DNA from: Coprinus comatus
Lineage: Eukaryota; Basidiomycota; Agaricomycetes; Agaricales; Agaricaceae
Direction of reading: 5' to 3'
Length of the DNA: 64,000 nucleotides
NCBI GenBank assembly: GCA_034638255.1
Contig: JAWPGT010000008.1
Location: 186,001 to 250,000, forward strand
The notes beneath the pieces are model-generated. The model did no database searches and was not told the DNA's origin. It worked only from the letters and a program-made list of their open reading frames with translations. Position 1 is the first letter of the stretch; each line of letters opens with the position of its first letter. Positions 62,781 through 64,000 of the stretch are shown here, one piece after another. A program made the position numbers and the translations under genes.

Positions 62781-64000
62781 TCACTTTCTTCCCCTAGGTT
62801 GACAATCTTTTTTATGGCTAGACCACGCTTGCCTCTGACAATTGACATCGCAATATTTTATCTTCGTACATCCAGAACCTACCGCACAAAATATCAATGT
62901 TCCGATTAGAGGTTAAAAATACTTGAGCAAACAACAAAACGAACTCACATTGTCTCAATGATGCAGATGGATTACCACACCAACCACAACGATAAAGCGT
63001 CAACTTATCATAAACGACTTTCATACCCCCACGTTTATTTTCTTCCTGAACTCTGAGTACCTCATTATAATCAACGCCATCGTCATCCATCTGAGTTTTC
63101 CCTAACCACTGAATCAACCCATCCCCTGCTTTCTCAGAGGTTGGATCATCATCGGAGCCTTCACAATCAGTATCGGATCGTTCGACGATATCACCAAATG
63201 TTTCAACGGCTTCTTTGTACATTTTGAGGATAGTTTCCATGGTAAGCCGTAGTTTGAAGAAAGTAGGTAGAACGCCAAGGTGACGCGAGAGTTCATCTAC
63301 GAGTACCAACTGTTTAATGACAGGCTATACACGCATAAGTAAAAACGCTCGATAAGTGATTAGATTCAAGCTCACCGATAATTCAGATAAATCAGGACCC
63401 AAATCCTTGATCGTCACCGTTAGCAAGATATACCAACATAAAATAGACCTCATGTTTCTATTATCAGGTGGAGCCTCGGCCAAGTATGCAATTGCATCAT
63501 CCAATGCGCTATGCAACAACGCGATACCTTTATACCAGTCATGACCTCCAATTTCCGGCATCTGATGTAGAATTTCTAGACCAACAAGACCCGCATGCTC
63601 GATCGCACGTTGCATGAGTTGTACTTGACGTATGGTGTGATTTGTGTACATTTCAATCCCAATCTTGCTGCTTTAAGTCCTTTAACTGGATCATAACCCA
63701 TAGAAATTGCATATTACCAATATGCCTGCTTTGGATTACGTTCAATGGCCCTCCGTGCCAAAGCGACAGATCGATCGTGTCGGCCCTGCCTAATGAAATA
63801 TTTGATATCCAGAATATCCGCCATATCCAAATCCTGCGGCGAACCCCTCACTCTCAACGCTTTTGCAGCTTCCGGTAACCCTCTGACCACATTGCAAATG
63901 ATCCATTGGTGCCCATTCCGAATTGTCCTGTCATAAAGCCCTGCAAGAATGGTGTCCCTTCTGAAACCGAGTACTCTGTTTTTAAGATGTTATTTGCAAC
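62781..64000 (-). CDS. MYND zinc-finger protein with TPR-like helices, 5' end outside the window
   Basis: The 3' part of a gene running off the right edge. The C-terminus is a MYND finger: YRCGWCGNPSASLRQC in one exon, then, after an intron whose acceptor is near 62875, SGCTKIKYCDVNCQRQAWSS and HKKDCQPRGRK. It supplies the Cys/His ligands in the usual C-x2-C...C-x2-C...YC..C...H..C order and ends at 62781. Upstream exons form repeated helices (LARRAIERNPKQAYWYMQFL, GLRQVQLMQRAIEHAGLVGL-like segments and SALDDAIAYLAEAPPDN), suggesting TPR-like repeats. The acidic stretch DTDCEGSDDDPTSE precedes the finger. MYND fingers usually bind proline-rich peptides. Similar uncharacterised proteins are frequent in Agaricomycetes. 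Confidence 0.8.

Overview
The window looks like nuclear DNA of a mushroom-forming basidiomycete (Agaricomycetes). Protein-coding genes are interrupted by many short GT-AG introns, mostly about 45-70 nt. Several families are typical of that group: a long Zn2Cys6 N-terminus with a conserved TPMACQFCRGRKLKCDG core, DUF6534-type 7TM proteins, secreted GH115 glucuronidases, and a MYND-finger protein with TPR-like helices. Where exon coordinates are given for a gene, I derived them by hand from splice sites, reading frame and family conservation; the summed exon lengths were checked to be a multiple of three for most genes.

Layout. 0-6 kb: a candidate 1.06 kb hAT-like MITE (1824-2879) and a gene for a multi-pass membrane protein with a long polar tail (3395-5348, minus). 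6-18 kb is a dense housekeeping block: MPP6 exosome cofactor (minus), a tRNA-Arg(CCU) (minus), an RPP14/POP5-like RNase P/MRP subunit (minus), a DHHC palmitoyltransferase (plus), ornithine aminotransferase (plus) and CHO2 phosphatidylethanolamine methyltransferase (plus). 18.7-21.4 kb: an ALKBH6-type dioxygenase (minus) and a very short zinc-cluster protein (minus). 21.4-26.5 kb is gene-poor.

26.5-38 kb: an 850-residue serine-rich protein, a 7TM membrane protein, a clear hAT-type MITE (33572-34112, 77-bp perfect terminal inverted repeats, 8-bp target duplication), and a DUF6534-like membrane protein whose first helices are not found. 38-50.5 kb: the Hsp70 exchange factor Fes1 (plus) converging on two tandem secreted GH115 genes (minus), with a decayed calcineurin-like phosphoesterase pseudogene between them.

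51-57.6 kb, all minus: a small single-pass membrane protein, two adjacent divergent Cdc20/Fizzy-like WD40 proteins that both end in the Ile-Arg tail used to dock on the APC/C (only one has a recognisable C-box), and a Nudix hydrolase. 58-64 kb: an unrecognised gene with an apparent frameshift, an unrecognised protein that may have a degenerate kinase fold, and the 3' part of a MYND-finger gene running off the window.

The most interesting items are the tandem pair of divergent APC/C activators, the two MITEs, and apparent one-base indels in G runs of three different genes, which look more like assembly errors than biology. I did not find a convincing previously undescribed multi-gene system.
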